This document shows positions 10,960 to 21,620 of a DNA stretch of 64,000 bases, in pieces. Below the pieces are notes generated by a model. It was not told the DNA's origin and searched no databases. It worked only from the letters and a program-made list of their open reading frames with translations. Where the stretch lies: NCBI RefSeq assembly GCF_963675165.1, contig NC_087386.1, forward strand, positions 6,139,566 through 6,203,565. The letters are read 5' to 3'. Made by a program: the position numbers and the translations under genes. Origin of the DNA: Halichondria panicea (lineage: Eukaryota; Porifera; Demospongiae; Suberitida; Halichondriidae). How positions within the stretch are numbered: the first letter of the stretch is position 1; each line of letters starts with the position of its first letter.

Positions 10960-11835
10960 TGTAGTCGACCTATATACTAAAAGTAACTAGGTGAGGAACT
11001 CACAGTGTTTTATAAAGAGTTGTTTCCAATGTTGATTTTTTATATCTGCAAGTATAATATAATCATGAATAATGTCACATTACAAGCCTAGTTAGTTCAA
11101 TAACTGTAAACTTTTTTGTTTTTTACAATCTACAGCTAATTTATATAAGCTTGTTATTATAGAATGAGAATATCTACGATAGTCTAAGACTTGTTAAAGG
11201 ATTATTTTGTTTTTTTGTCGTAGTTTTTGGAGAAAAATGAATAGACAAACAGAAACTAAAAGTACCTGAGTATAACTTGTTTAAGGAAATGATGTGAGTT
11301 TTACCCCACCCAGTTGCTATGATACAGACCCCAATCTGGTTAATATTAATTTTGAGTTGAATGATTATCTTATCTGATTGGGCGGGTACTTTAGCTAATT
11401 AAGGTCACTAATTGGAATTTTTCTTGTAGCCTAGTTTTTAGTTTCTGTAAGCTTAAAAAGTTATATTTCAGGGGTGTAAACATTTTATTTTCGCCAATTT
11501 TGCTCAGAAGCAGAGATACAGGCCTCGAGACCAGCTTTGCATTGGTGTATTCCCCGGCCACCTGGCCAGGCCACACCCAGCTAATGGGCCCCATTCATTT
11601 GGGAGGAGGGCGCCAACGTCATCCAGATACTCATGCAGTGGTTCAAGTGAGCCAGTTAATTGTAAAGGCACAGGATTCAGCAACTGTCTTAGCACGTGTA
11701 GAATTAAAAGTACAACATGGTAAAAATAAAAAGTATACAGCACAATATATTTAAAATGAACATATACATGCAGCTCTAGATGCATTGTACAGTTAAAATG
11801 TGCTAAATTAATGTGTCCAATCATAATTACGTCAC
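10960..11835. other. spacer without recognised gene
   Basis: 10960-11280 holds fragments of the receptor distal 5' flank and spacer also present near 5290-5350. 11280-11835 is sequence I do not recognise; its short open frames on both strands overlap each other and show no family or splice support. Confidence 0.35.
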
Positions 11836-11838
11836 TAA

Positions 11839-13405
11839 TTAGTTTATCAATAGCGTCACTTCTGAAAGCTCAGCTGTACTTGGACTCAGGAAGTTGGGAG
11901 CATGATCGGCTGTGTCCGTAGGTAGGCTGACTCTAGTGGAGGGTGGAGCAGTTCGTAGTCCTGGACCAGCCGTCTCAATATCTGCTCTGTTGGCAAACCT
12001 CACATGTCTTGTTCTGCTATGAAAACTGTAGCACATGTAGCCAAAAACTACCAATGGGAAACACGATAGAAGAGGAGATATGACTGTCTGTGTTATCACG
12101 ACAGGCGTAACAGGAAAGATAGTACAATGAAAGCACCGCAGGTGCTGATGCCTCGGTGGAGGTGCCAAAGCTACATAACATAAAACTACTAATAGCTAGC
12201 TTTTATATTATACACACATTGATTATAATTATCATGATGAATTTTGCTGCATGCAATCAACCGAATAGAGTGGGTAATGATCGACCATGATTGTTGTTAA
12301 AAACGATCGATGCCAAAAGTTCAAGTCTAAAATTAATGGCTGAAAGTCAGCAGAGCCTTGCAGCTCTCTGCTCACTCTTGCAGCTACCAATAGCTAGCGT
12401 TCTAATGCAGAGCTAACTACTAAGTAGAGTAGTAACACTCGGTGAATAAGTTTTGCTACGGACTCTTCTGAAAAGGCTGCAATAGCATTCCAAGTAAGCA
12501 AAACTAGGCATAACTTGAGAACGAAGCATTATTTTGCAAATCCACGAATTAAAATCCAAGTAAACATGACTAGAAGCCTATAGAAACTCTTACTTGCACT
12601 TGATTCATCCTTGAGCAGCTGTAGCGGTCTACACAGACACACACACAGACACACAAACACACTACCGTATACCTCGCTTGCGCATGCGCACCGAGGCATA
12701 AATATCCATTCCCAACACAAACAGAGTAAAAAAAAATAGAGCAAAAAATATTCCTATTTCTTTCAGTACATCTCTTCTCCGTGCAATTTGCCTTCTCCAT
12801 AGAGTACAAAACCATATAGTTAAAACAACATTTCCTATGAAGCTTATTAGTACTAGTACAGGTGGTATGACTAAAATAATCATTTGCTGAGTGAGGTACA
12901 GAGCGAAGTTTGTCAGCACACTAAACACCAACCCGACAAGCAATGTTATCATGACAAATATAAATTCCAATAGAAAACGCGATCGATCACTACAAGGACG
13001 CCTTCTTGAGAAACTTACTAGGGTAAAGTAGATAGAGCAGACCAGTATAGCCGTAATCCACAGTAAACCGCTCTTTGCCACACTGAAGTACACACGTCTA
13101 ACTTGGTAACAAAAGTGGAACATTGACTCATCTCGTTTGAATGCTGGAATGCTCCAAAGCCATAATGCTCCAAGCTGTAGTGTAGTGATGACAGTCATGT
13201 AGACTATCCTTCTTACTAGAAAGTTAGTCTTCCTTCGACAGATAAACACAATGTTTAAGACCATCCCAACAAAACTCAATGGAAACACCACTGAGAGAAC
13301 TGCTGCTTGAGCAATGTAGACATCTGGCAGGGTTGTGTTGATATTTGTAGAATATGGATACCACGAATCAGGATCAGGATCAAGATAGCTGCAGTCCATT
13401 CTCAC
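11839..13405 (-). pseudogene. 7TM receptor copy 7, split by an insertion
   Basis: The 5' part (13405 to about 12697) encodes a normal N-terminus with DPDPDSWYP units and segments 1-6, ending GMDIY. The 3' part (about 12126 to 11839) resumes with VVITQTVIS, segment 7 and the tail. The ~570 bp between them is a mobile element. A deletion also shortens the second intracellular loop (FTLVSFSRRRP, where sisters have FTLVTKLCGCFSRRRP) and the second extracellular loop region. Without the insertion the two parts would form a full-length family member, so inactivation is secondary. Confidence 0.8.
12126..12697. mobile_element. MITE-type element inside receptor copy 7
   Basis: Ends carry the inverted words 'tgcctcggtg' (about 12148) and 'caccgaggca' (about 12689). 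A sister element in opposite orientation lies at about 31553-32690, itself interrupted by another element. The interior near 12340-12540 is shared by both and encodes nothing recognisable. Exact ends are uncertain by about 20 bp. Confidence 0.65.
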
Positions 13406-13686
13406 AAACTTTCAAATCAGCTTAGCAGTGTAGATGTGATTTTGATATCAGTCCATCAGGCGCCTTGCTAATTAGATTCATAAACGCATGGGCGAAACAC
13501 AGGAAGTTCTTAGCAACAGAGAATCAATGTAAAGCACAGCAAAACAAAACAAAAATACACAGCCAATAATACACAGGGCGTTTCATGCCTGTTACGGGCC
13601 CGTTACAGCCCAAAATCCACGTGGTGTATTCAACTGTTTGGTTAGATACTGCATAGCAGCCGGCTGTCTGTAATCAGTGGACTGGA

Positions 13687-14788
13687 TAGCCTCGATCCCA
13701 GGCCGAGTTTTCGCTTTTATAACGGTTAGGCGAACAACTGGGCCTGGTACTAGTTGTCTGCGCATGCGTCAGTCGTTCGTCAGATTCTGACGAATGGATA
13801 TTCTCGTTCACTTTCGTGACATTTATATTCGTGTACTATCGTGTACTAGAAGTCAGTTCCCGTTTTATCATTATTGGAATCGATTGGAATGGCTCTTAGC
13901 TGAAGCTTCTCTCTTCTCTGAAGCTTATTCTGAAGACTGAACAACAAGGGAAGAGGTATAAAGCTTTGTCAAGCTTGTTAAGGTCAGATATTTTTGTGTG
14001 GGCCCTATGGCTATGCTATTAAGTCTTGTTCATGTTTGGCAAGATCTACCGGTACGTAGGTAGACTATAGTTTCATCATTAATATAATGGATCAAGTGAA
14101 GAGTGTGAGCTAGAGAACTTGGTGCTGCCATCATCAGCTCGTCGACAATGACACTATAACCGAGAAATTTAATATGTATAGATCTACACGTATTTAAAAT
14201 GTCTACTTCTCTGTACAGGATCTAGGAGCAATGGCTAATATCCAGCTATCCCAACAGTGCTCCTCTTGGCTATACTAACGGACGAGACTGGACAGTTTGA
14301 GGTAAGGGTTTAACCGTCTTTGGTTTCTTTTAATATTGTCCTATACTCACAGGACTGGAGTATGACCTGCTCATTCGAGCGTTGCTGGGTAGCTCAGAGA
14401 CATCAAGAGAATCTACGTTTTCTCAAGCAAAATTTAACTGAGTTACGAGTTGGGGCCTAGAATCACAGAAGTCCAGCAGCCTGCTAAATCTTTTTGAAAC
14501 GTAATTTGAAGGCATTCAATCATCCTGAAGTTTCCCTGGGTCACTGTAATTGTGCTGCAGCACAACTGGCAACTCCCCAGGCCTTTGTGAAGCAGCTCCC
14601 TATGTGCATCTTTTGTGTACTCACTCTGTGCATTTTCTGTGTACAAATTTCGATTATTGATTTATTAAATATTTTTGCCAACCACAAATATACAATGAAA
14701 ATTTGACGCATGCGCAGACAACTAGTACCAGGCCCAGTTGTTCGCCTAACCGTTATAAAAGCGAAAACTCGGCCTGGGATCGAGGCTA
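13687..14788. mobile_element. 1.1-kb Mutator-like element with 9-bp target duplication
   Basis: Inverted repeats of about 84 bp start 'tagcctcgatcccaggcc' and continue through 'cgaacaactgggcctggta'. The flanks are both 'tggactgga' (13678-13686 and 14789-14797), matching the uninterrupted 'gtggactggactact' of sister receptor 5' flanks (e.g. 4917, 6353). The interior contains no transposase that I recognise. Long inverted repeats and a 9-bp duplication are typical of Mutator-like non-autonomous elements. Confidence 0.85.
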
Positions 14789-14798
14789 TGGACTGGAC

Positions 14799-15035
14799 TA
14801 GCCTCGAGACCAGCCGTTCGTTATCTGAAAGAACGCCTGGTCAAGTTCCAATGTAGCACTCGTTCTATGGTCCAGGAATTTCTTGGACCGGTAATTGCCC
14901 GCAAAGGTCCGCCCAAGGTGTATTACCAATGAATATCATTATGATGCTATAAAATGCTGACTCAGCTAGAACGAGTGCTACATTGGAACTTGACCAGGCG
15001 TTCTTTCAGATAACGAACGGCTGGTCTCGAGGCTA
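14799..15035. mobile_element. 237-bp MITE next to the 1.1-kb element
   Basis: Inverted repeats of about 68 bp begin 'tagcctcgagaccagccgt'. Both flanks are 'ggactggac' (14790-14798, 15036-15044). It shares the terminal 'tagcctcga' with the neighbouring 1.1-kb element and with the 46-bp element at 34403, yet the rest is different. It lies one base away from the neighbour's target duplication. Confidence 0.85.
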
Positions 15036-15181
15036 GGACTGGACTACTTAGAATGGACTACTGGAATGACCTTTCTGTGTATGCACAGTGCATGATTTGT
15101 GAGAGCAGTGCAGGATTGGCTATTTATACTTTAGGATATTATACACATATAGATAGTTCTATATATACACATTATATACGC

Positions 15182-15423
15182 CAGGAGCCCATAAAGAGAA
15201 GGAGTGGCTAACTTCAACGTATACTCGGGGATCACGTTTCGTAATTGCCCGTGAAACCGCACTTCGAAGCGACTAAGTGCTTGCAAACCGCAGCCCTGCA
15301 TTGCGTATAACACGTGTAGGGATTCAATCACTTAAGTGACTCTGCATAATATGGAAATGCGGTCATAGCCATTTACGAAACGTGATCCCCGTAGTCAGCT
15401 GCTCCTTCTCTTTATGGGCTCCT
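15182..15423. mobile_element. foldback element, ~240 bp
   Basis: The left arm 'aggagcccataaagagaagg' pairs with its complement at the right end, and an inner arm 'ggggatcacgtttcgtaa' pairs with 'ttacgaaacgtgatcccc'. No coding sequence. Clear target duplication not identified. Confidence 0.65.
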
Positions 15424-15660
15424 TTATACACATATGTTATATTGCATAGAGTGATGTATAAAGTCACAAATTACCACCGTAAAGTAGTATAATATGACTC
15501 AGTTTCGTGCATTGTCTAGTATTTCAGTTATGATGTTATTCTTTTGATAGTTAGTATTCCATTCAATACCAGTATATAATGTGCATAACATGCATATAAT
15601 TATAGTTATGCACATGTTATACACACATGTTAGACATAAAGTCAACGTGATAATAATTAT

Positions 15661-15697
15661 GTCACACTTACGCATAACTGTTATGCGTAAGTGTGAC
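15661..15697. repeat. perfect 18-bp stem palindrome
   Basis: The arm 'gtcacacttacgcataac' is followed after a single T by its exact complement, so a transcript of either strand would fold into an 18-bp stem. Surrounding sequence (15590-15740) also has imperfect inverted words around 'cacatgttatacacatg'. Probably the centre of a small foldback element. Confidence 0.7.
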
Positions 15698-16057
15698 ATA
15701 ATACCAGTATAATTATACCACGTTATGCAAATGTTATACACATGTTAGACATTAGGGATACAGTAAGCTGACTGTATATGTGTGTGTGTGTGTGCGTGTA
15801 TTCCAGCTGTAACTGCTCAGCAATTGCAATGTGACATAAAATATAATTGTCAACGCACCAGTCGCTACTTTTAGAGGTCAGAAAATTGCCTAATAGATCC
15901 CATAATTGGAGGGTCACCTTAGTACGGTTATGAACTTTTGACCTCTTGTAGACACTTTTTTGGATTATTTTTCATGCAGTTTTAAATTTTCGAATTAATA
16001 CATGTACGAAAAGTATGAAAATGCCCACTACACTGTACTCTGTATTAATTGCCTCAG

Positions 16058-16817
16058 GCTGCTCCTAAGAACGTGATGCTGGTTCATGGGGAGGCGTCCA
16101 AAATGGAATTCCTCAAACAAAAAGTGATGAAAGAATTTGGTGTCAACTGCTACATGCCGGCCAACGGGGAAACGGTTACCATTAAGACTCCGCCCACAAT
16201 ACCAGCTGACATGTCCCGCCTCCTCTTCAAGAAAACTCTGGAATCTTGTTATAGTAAGCGAACATTGCCTCCTCCCTAATTTAAATGACACGTAATATTT
16301 GGATATTATTAAGGAGCTGTATCTAATTAATGGTTGCCTTGTATACATGCAGGTCCGGATGCTAAGAGAATTTGTCCCTCCCCCAGCGTTGCCCCGGTAA
16401 CAGGTCTGTTAGTGATGAAGAATGATGTAAGTCTATAGTGATCGATTATGTTCACAATTTATATTTTTTTCTCACGCCCTCCAGTCTATCCGAATGTTGG
16501 ATAGCTCTGAGTCAATGTCTGAGGTTGGCCTCACTGCCCACACCCTCACAATCTCCACCACCCTCACAGTCGAGGACCATGCCCACACACCTGCACACTT
16601 TGTCGATCAACTCGCTCAAGTGACGGCCAAATTGCTACCTGACCATGTCATCAGTTGTCATGACAACACTGTGGCTCTCTCGGGAACGTCTGTTACCATC
16701 GAAGTTGTGAACTTTGAACCCAACCCTGAGATGCTCGTTAATTGGAATATAGAGGATGATAGCCTCGGAGAGTTCGTATGCTCCTCTCTACGCAGAAACT
16801 TGTCTCGACTATTATGA
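16058..16817 (+). CDS. INTS11: INTS11 C-terminal exons, copy A
   Basis: Three spliced exons, 16058-16253, 16353-16426 and 16485-16817, with GT-AG boundaries and in-frame junctions (603 nt, 200 residues plus stop). The product matches the C-terminal domain of Integrator subunit 11, the metallo-beta-lactamase/beta-CASP snRNA 3'-end endonuclease. Diagnostic words are [19 protein letters not shown] and [13 protein letters not shown], which follow the catalytic domain in this family, and the end [14 protein letters not shown]. The first exon begins immediately after the position where family members read GIMQL-x-Q, so the gene continues 5' of here. Upstream to the window start only antisense receptor copies are present, so the 5' exons must lie to the left of the window or this copy is a 3' fragment. 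Nearly identical to copy B at 38390-39149. Confidence 0.85.
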
Positions 16818-17047
16818 ACACTTAATTAATTCTGCTAGTGTAATAATCTTATAATTATATACATGTACATGTATCGATATTTATCAATTATTTTTCAACA
16901 TCAATAATGGAATTTTAATGGGGTTGACACAATAATTATTACCTGAATATACCAGCTAGAGTGTGCATGAAGTGAGATATAATATAAAACAGAGGGAGGT
17001 GGCTCTAAAAGTGCATAATTATGCTACTGACACAACTAGTCGAGTCT

Positions 17048-17188
17048 CTATGGTTCCTGATGTACAAGCAGCTCCACCTCTTCCTGCACCGTCAGCTGTG
17101 CCTTGGTGGGGTCATCCTCTACACCCAGCCCTCTGTCACCCGCACCACCTAGCATGAGCCGGCGCTGGGCATGGGGCTGCAGACGACC
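17048..17188 (-). pseudogene. bHLH gene 3' exon, duplicate cut by transposon
   Basis: Duplicate of the last exon of the bHLH gene at 39448-41901, with the same end (VEDDPTKAQLTVQEEVELL to the stop at 17048). The exon is interrupted at 17188 by the KDZ element. Its remainder and part of the preceding exon reappear on the far side at 26314-26485, with a deletion of most of the Gln-rich exon. The bHLH domain is absent, so this copy is a fragment. Confidence 0.8.
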
Positions 17189-17293
17189 CAACTTATACTC
17201 TTTGTGAATATAGACTAATAGTATTATTATAATAGAAAAGATGCCATTATTGACCATTGATCTATATAGGTGTGGCCATCATTATAGATGAAT
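17189..17293. repeat. left terminal inverted repeat of the KDZ element
   Basis: Pairs with 26209-26313. Differences are single-base changes and small indels (for example 'attattataatag' versus 'atatatataatag'-type variants), so the two ends have diverged slightly since insertion or were imperfect when mobilised. Confidence 0.9.
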
Positions 17294-19691
17294 AGCGTAA
17301 ATGGTTCCGGTGATCCGAGCACTGCACGTACCTCCAGGGAAGCAGCTCTGCCTAGCTAGCCCAATTGAAGTGGACTCTGCTGTGTGGGTAGTGTGCATGT
17401 AGATCTAAACATGGATAAAGATATTGAACACACTGAAGGTCAGTGGATCTCAGGTACTTGTATACACTTGACTCCAGTACTGAGTCCCAGACATCTGCAT
17501 GGGTGAGAGAAAAAATCTCGTCACCTGCACTTGTCGTCTGCTGGGCTAGTACACAATTCATAGCTGCATGTTCCCTCGTGTATATCCGAGACCACTGAAA
17601 TGTCTTAGTATCGTGATTATAATTACAGCCCCAGCCGGGAAAAATGAATTAGAATAATTATGAGCATGGCCGCCTCTATATATATGGTTGGGGATGGGGG
17701 ATGGGCGAGGCACGTCTATCTACACTATTAGAACCCCCAAATTGTGCTCGATCCAAGCTGGTGTTTATGGGCTACAGTTAGTCGTCTATAGTGTCAAGTG
17801 CAATCTCTAGTACACAGGTGGATGTACGGTTTGATTTTTGGCCTCTGTATTTTACTGCTGCATCTTATTGTAGAACTATTCATCATCAAAAAATGTTATG
17901 GGTCAAAAAAGTAAAGCCGGCTGCCTTGGTAGCACAAACACGCCTTTTTATAAGCGCCAATTAAAGTAACCGTTGGCGCTTTTCAGCGTTTAGGTCCTAA
18001 AAATTGCGTCAAGTCTGAGCTTATAATTATGGTGGCGCTGTATCAACTACGGTAGATGGACATCAGTTTGTAGCATTTGCAGAGGGAAACAAAAATCTGA
18101 TGTTTGCAATTTCAATTTAGTATTTTTGATGTTGTTTTGGAACATTGACCTTTTCGTTGCATCACTGATTCAGTTGACGTGTGCACTTCTAGCATGTACA
18201 TAGATGTATACCAAGTTTAATTATACACTGCAGTCCAACCTCGAAGGGGAAACCTAATCAACCTTGAACGTTGAATAAACCAGACTACCCTCCTAACTAC
18301 TGTCCATAGCAGCTAGGAAATGTTCGAGGCGCTTAAGTATGTCATGAACTGAATTGTAATTGAATTTCCTTGTTCGTGATTAGTCTGTATACCTTTATAA
18401 TTATATAGCTAACTCTAATATTAAGTGTGTACTATATTTATTTGTAGAACTACCAGTACTCAAAAGTTTGTATGCCCACTGCAGTGCTTTTTTTACATGT
18501 TGGTAAAGGGTCTCATGCATCTAGCCCATTCGCCTTCCACCCGCCTTTGTATTATTGATACAGACAGTATACCCAGGGCTTCATAGAGGTGGGACGCTCA
18601 CCCCCTGGCTACAATTTTCCCCCCCTGGCAATTGTAAAAGAAAATATAGGCCATAACACACAGTGTTACGGCCTGTGACACACCAACCAAACAAAAAACT
18701 CTGCCTAATTATTCAATATTGAGTTTTTTACGAAGCTCTGCTATTCTACTACTCTTTCTGTTCATACGTTCACAATTTATTCTTCTAAGTCACTTTCTGT
18801 AAGTACAGAGGGAGCGACTTTCATTAACTAATATAAGTGAGAAAGGCTTGTGTTGCTCAGGCTATGGCTTTTATCTAGTACCATTCAGCCTAGGCAACTG
18901 CATTTTTATTACATTCCCCAATGCTATTATAACAATAACCCTGACACTGACACCACAGTTCCTAAAAATGCACCAGATGCGATATACGACAGTCTAAACA
19001 CAAAACTTTCCTTGGGGCATGCCCCCAGACTCCCCCCTAGATGGCCATGTGCTAACACACACAGATAATCGCCTCGCCGCTCATTTTTCTAAAATGTTGA
19101 TTTTGCCCCCCCCCCCCCCCCCTGTCATTTTTCTGTATGAAGGCCTGATACCTAAAACTTTATCATAAAGCCTTATAAGTATCCAAATTACCCATCCCAT
19201 TGACAAATTGGGGGAGCAGAAAATTGTTGCCGTATAGCGCGATATTTTCGAAGCACTTATATTTCGTGGAATGGCCTCTAAAAGCATTCGTTGCACAATG
19301 TTCGCGGAATGACAGCTTATATATACCGGAATAATTATATATAGCAGATAATTCTAATTAAAGAACAATTTTCGTGGACTTAATGTTCGTGTAGGATTGC
19401 TAACCCACGAAATCCGCGAAAATTTCGCGCTATACGGTATACATAATTATGGCTACAATAATTATATGCAGCAATAATTGCTTTTGCGACGCTGCCCAAC
19501 TCAGTATTATGAATGTGGTCCACTAGTGGTTACAACCGCTGAAGGGTGACAACCTGCATGGGCCCTTTTAGTGGGTTGCAACTATAGTCGATCAGTTACA
19601 GTGAGTGTATCCATTGTTAATTAACAGCCTGAATTTCATTATTGTTGTCTTTTACCCTGTTTAAAGTGTCGTTAAAATTATTTTGTAGAAA
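17294..19691. other. left internal region of the KDZ element
   Basis: No coding exon that I can defend. It contains a C-rich patch near 18600, a C14-15 run at 19108-19122 and a small inverted-repeat element at 19229-19436. The 5' exons and promoter of the CXXC gene should lie here but I could not identify a start codon with splice support. Confidence 0.4.
19229..19436. mobile_element. ~208-bp MITE nested in the KDZ element
   Basis: Inverted ends 'ccgtatagcgcgatatttt' (19230) and 'aaaatttcgcgctatacgg' (19416-19435), separated by AT-rich sequence with several 'ttcgtgga' words. It resembles other 'accgtata' elements in the window (28596-29078). Confidence 0.65.
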
Positions 19692-20369
19692 TCCATGCCA
19701 CCCCAAGACGACGGTGTCAATGTGGAGAATACTGTCATATTCGTTGTAATAAATTTCCCTCCTGTAAGGCCGTTTTTCCACCTTCCCATAAGAAACTGGC
19801 TGTAGGAGAGCCAAGAAAGTATCCTGCGGATCTATTGGCACAACTTCACAAAAAGGTTGAGTGGAATTACATTGGAATTGTTGCCGGACTTTAAACAATA
19901 ATTATAACCAGTTATCAGCACATTGATTATAATTACATAGTGATAATTATACTACTTGCATGTATGATTGTTGCACACTTATGCAAGTTAATTGCATGGC
20001 TGAAGTGATGTATCATGCTTATAGCTACCAACATAATTATGATCAGAGACAAAATCTACAACTGATGCACAGTATGCATGCGTTCGATACTTTCTTCTCT
20101 CTTTTATTATGGACTCTTTCTATAATTGTGATGTCTCACACATGGTACATTTATTTATGAATGTTAACTTTGTTTTTGTGTTCCTCCAGGCAAACCAGTT
20201 GCACCAACTTGGATATGATGTCTTTATCGTTACGCATAGGTATTCCAAAGTACACACTTATCAAAGAATCACTACACCTGGTGCAGCTAAGGAGTTCAGT
20301 CATAAATATGAAAACGTTTTTCAATTGTGGAAGTCTTACATGAATGTGAAACCCAATACTACCCTAACT

Positions 20370-21300
20370 AACAGTTCCACCCTCTCTACTAGCCCTACCA
20401 GTCAACCTGCTGCCGACTCTAACAGTGCCCCGACACAGGAAAATGTTCCCATCAACACTAACAGTTCCACCCTCTCTACTAGCCCTACCAGTCAGCCTGC
20501 TGCCGTCTCTAACAGTGCCCCGACACAGGAAAATGTTCCCATCAACACTAACAGTTCCACCCTCTCTACTAGCCCTACCAGTCAGCCTGCTGCCGTCTCT
20601 AACAGTGCCCCGACACAGGAAAATGTTTCCATCAACACTAACAGTTCCACCCTCTCTACTAGCCCTACCAGTCAGCCTGCTGCCGTCTCTAACAGTGCCC
20701 CGACACAGGAAAATGTTTCCATCAACACTAACAGTTCCACCCTCTCTACTAGCCCTACCAATCAGCCTGCTGCCGACTCTAACAGTGCCCCGACACAGGA
20801 AAATGTTTCCATCAACACTAACAGTTCCACCCTCTCTACTAGCCCTACCAGTCAGCCTGCTGCCGACTCTAACAGTGCCCCGACACAGGAAAATGTTCCC
20901 ATCAACACTAACAGTTCCACCCTCTCTACTAGCCCTACCAGTCAGCCTGCTGCCGTCTCTAACAGTGCCCCGACACAGGAAAACGTTCCCATCAACACTA
21001 ACAGTTCCACCCTCTCTACTAGCCCTACCAGTCAGCCTGCTGCCGACTCTAACAGTGCCCCGACACAGGAAAATGTTCCCATCAACACTAACAGTTCCAC
21101 CCTCTCTACTAGCCCTACCAGTCAGCCTGCTGCCGACTCTAACAGTGCCCCGACACAGGAAAATGTTCCCATCAACACTAACAGTTCCACCCTCTCTACT
21201 AGCCCTACCAGTCAGCCTGCTGCTGCTGTCTCTAACAGTGCCCCGACACAGGAAAATGTTCCCATCAACACTAACAGTTCCACCCTCTCTATACTAGCCC
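20370..21300 (+). repeat. 90-bp coding minisatellite (about 11 units)
   Basis: Units start at 20370 and recur every 90 bp to 21180, then 21273. They are nearly identical: alternate units differ by gac/gtc (Asp/Val) and ccc/tcc (Pro/Ser) codons. The last full unit has an extra codon (gct), and the final partial unit a 2-bp insertion. Near-identity implies recent expansion or homogenisation, and makes the copy number and the frameshift assembly-sensitive. Confidence 0.95.
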
Positions 21301-21379
21301 TACCAGTCAGCCTGCTGCTGCTGTCTCTAACAGTGCCCCGACACCGGCAACAGTTACTGTCTTCACTACCACCCTAACT

Positions 21380-21502
21380 GATAGAAAGAAACGTCGTCGT
21401 TGCGGTGTCTGCGATGGGTGCCGACATCCTAATTGTGGTACATGCCCGACATGCTTAAATCAGAAATGGAAAAAGGCATGTTTAAAAAGACATTGCCATA
21501 AT
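21380..21502 (+). other. CXXC zinc-finger coding segment
   Basis: In the frame ending at 21509-21511, eight cysteines are arranged C-x2-C-x2-C, a short linker, C-x2-C-x2-C, then two spaced Cys (ACLKRHC). The flank is strongly basic (DRKKRRRC). The Lys-Phe-Gly-Gly insertion of long CXXC fingers is missing, as in short-form members. Confidence 0.8.
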
Positions 21503-21620
21503 AAGAATTAATTTGTGAATTGAACTGATAATATATAGTGTATTGCTATATAGCTCATAGTAATTATTATTCATTAATTTAGTATCATAATTTCATGCAG
21601 TCAGTTGGTTACTCAAACTA

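Larger units (their letters stand above)
19692..21511 (+). pseudogene. transposon-borne CXXC zinc-finger repeat protein, frameshifted
   Basis: Companion gene of the KDZ element. A probable exon at about 19692-19857 carries a basic Cys cluster (RRRCQCGEYCHIRC) and splices in phase (AAAAAG|gt) to an exon opening at 20190 after 'ttcctccag'. The latter encodes LGYDVFIVTHRY and then about eleven tandem copies of a 30-residue Ser/Thr/Pro-rich unit (NSSTLSTSPTSQPAA...). After a 2-bp insertion near 21290 ('tctatactag' where other units read 'tctactag') the next frame encodes RKKRRRCGVCDGCRH followed by CGTCPTC and two more Cys, ending at 21509-21511. This is the short form of the CXXC finger, a class that binds unmethylated CpG DNA. 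As written the finger is out of frame with the repeats. The 5' end is unknown. No equivalent function can be assigned beyond DNA binding. Confidence 0.7.

Noticed and set aside
18850..19296. Possible genes near 18850-19296 in the KDZ element
   Set aside because: Short frames around a C-run and a MITE, without splice support or family resemblance.
20425..21297. Long open frame in a second reading frame through the 90-bp repeats
   Set aside because: A 90-bp unit without stops is open in more than one frame; the codon pattern, upstream exon phase and downstream CXXC finger support only the frame encoding the NSSTLSTSP unit.
20370..21300. CRISPR-like array
   Set aside because: The units are contiguous 90-bp coding repeats with no unique spacers, inside a spliced eukaryotic gene.
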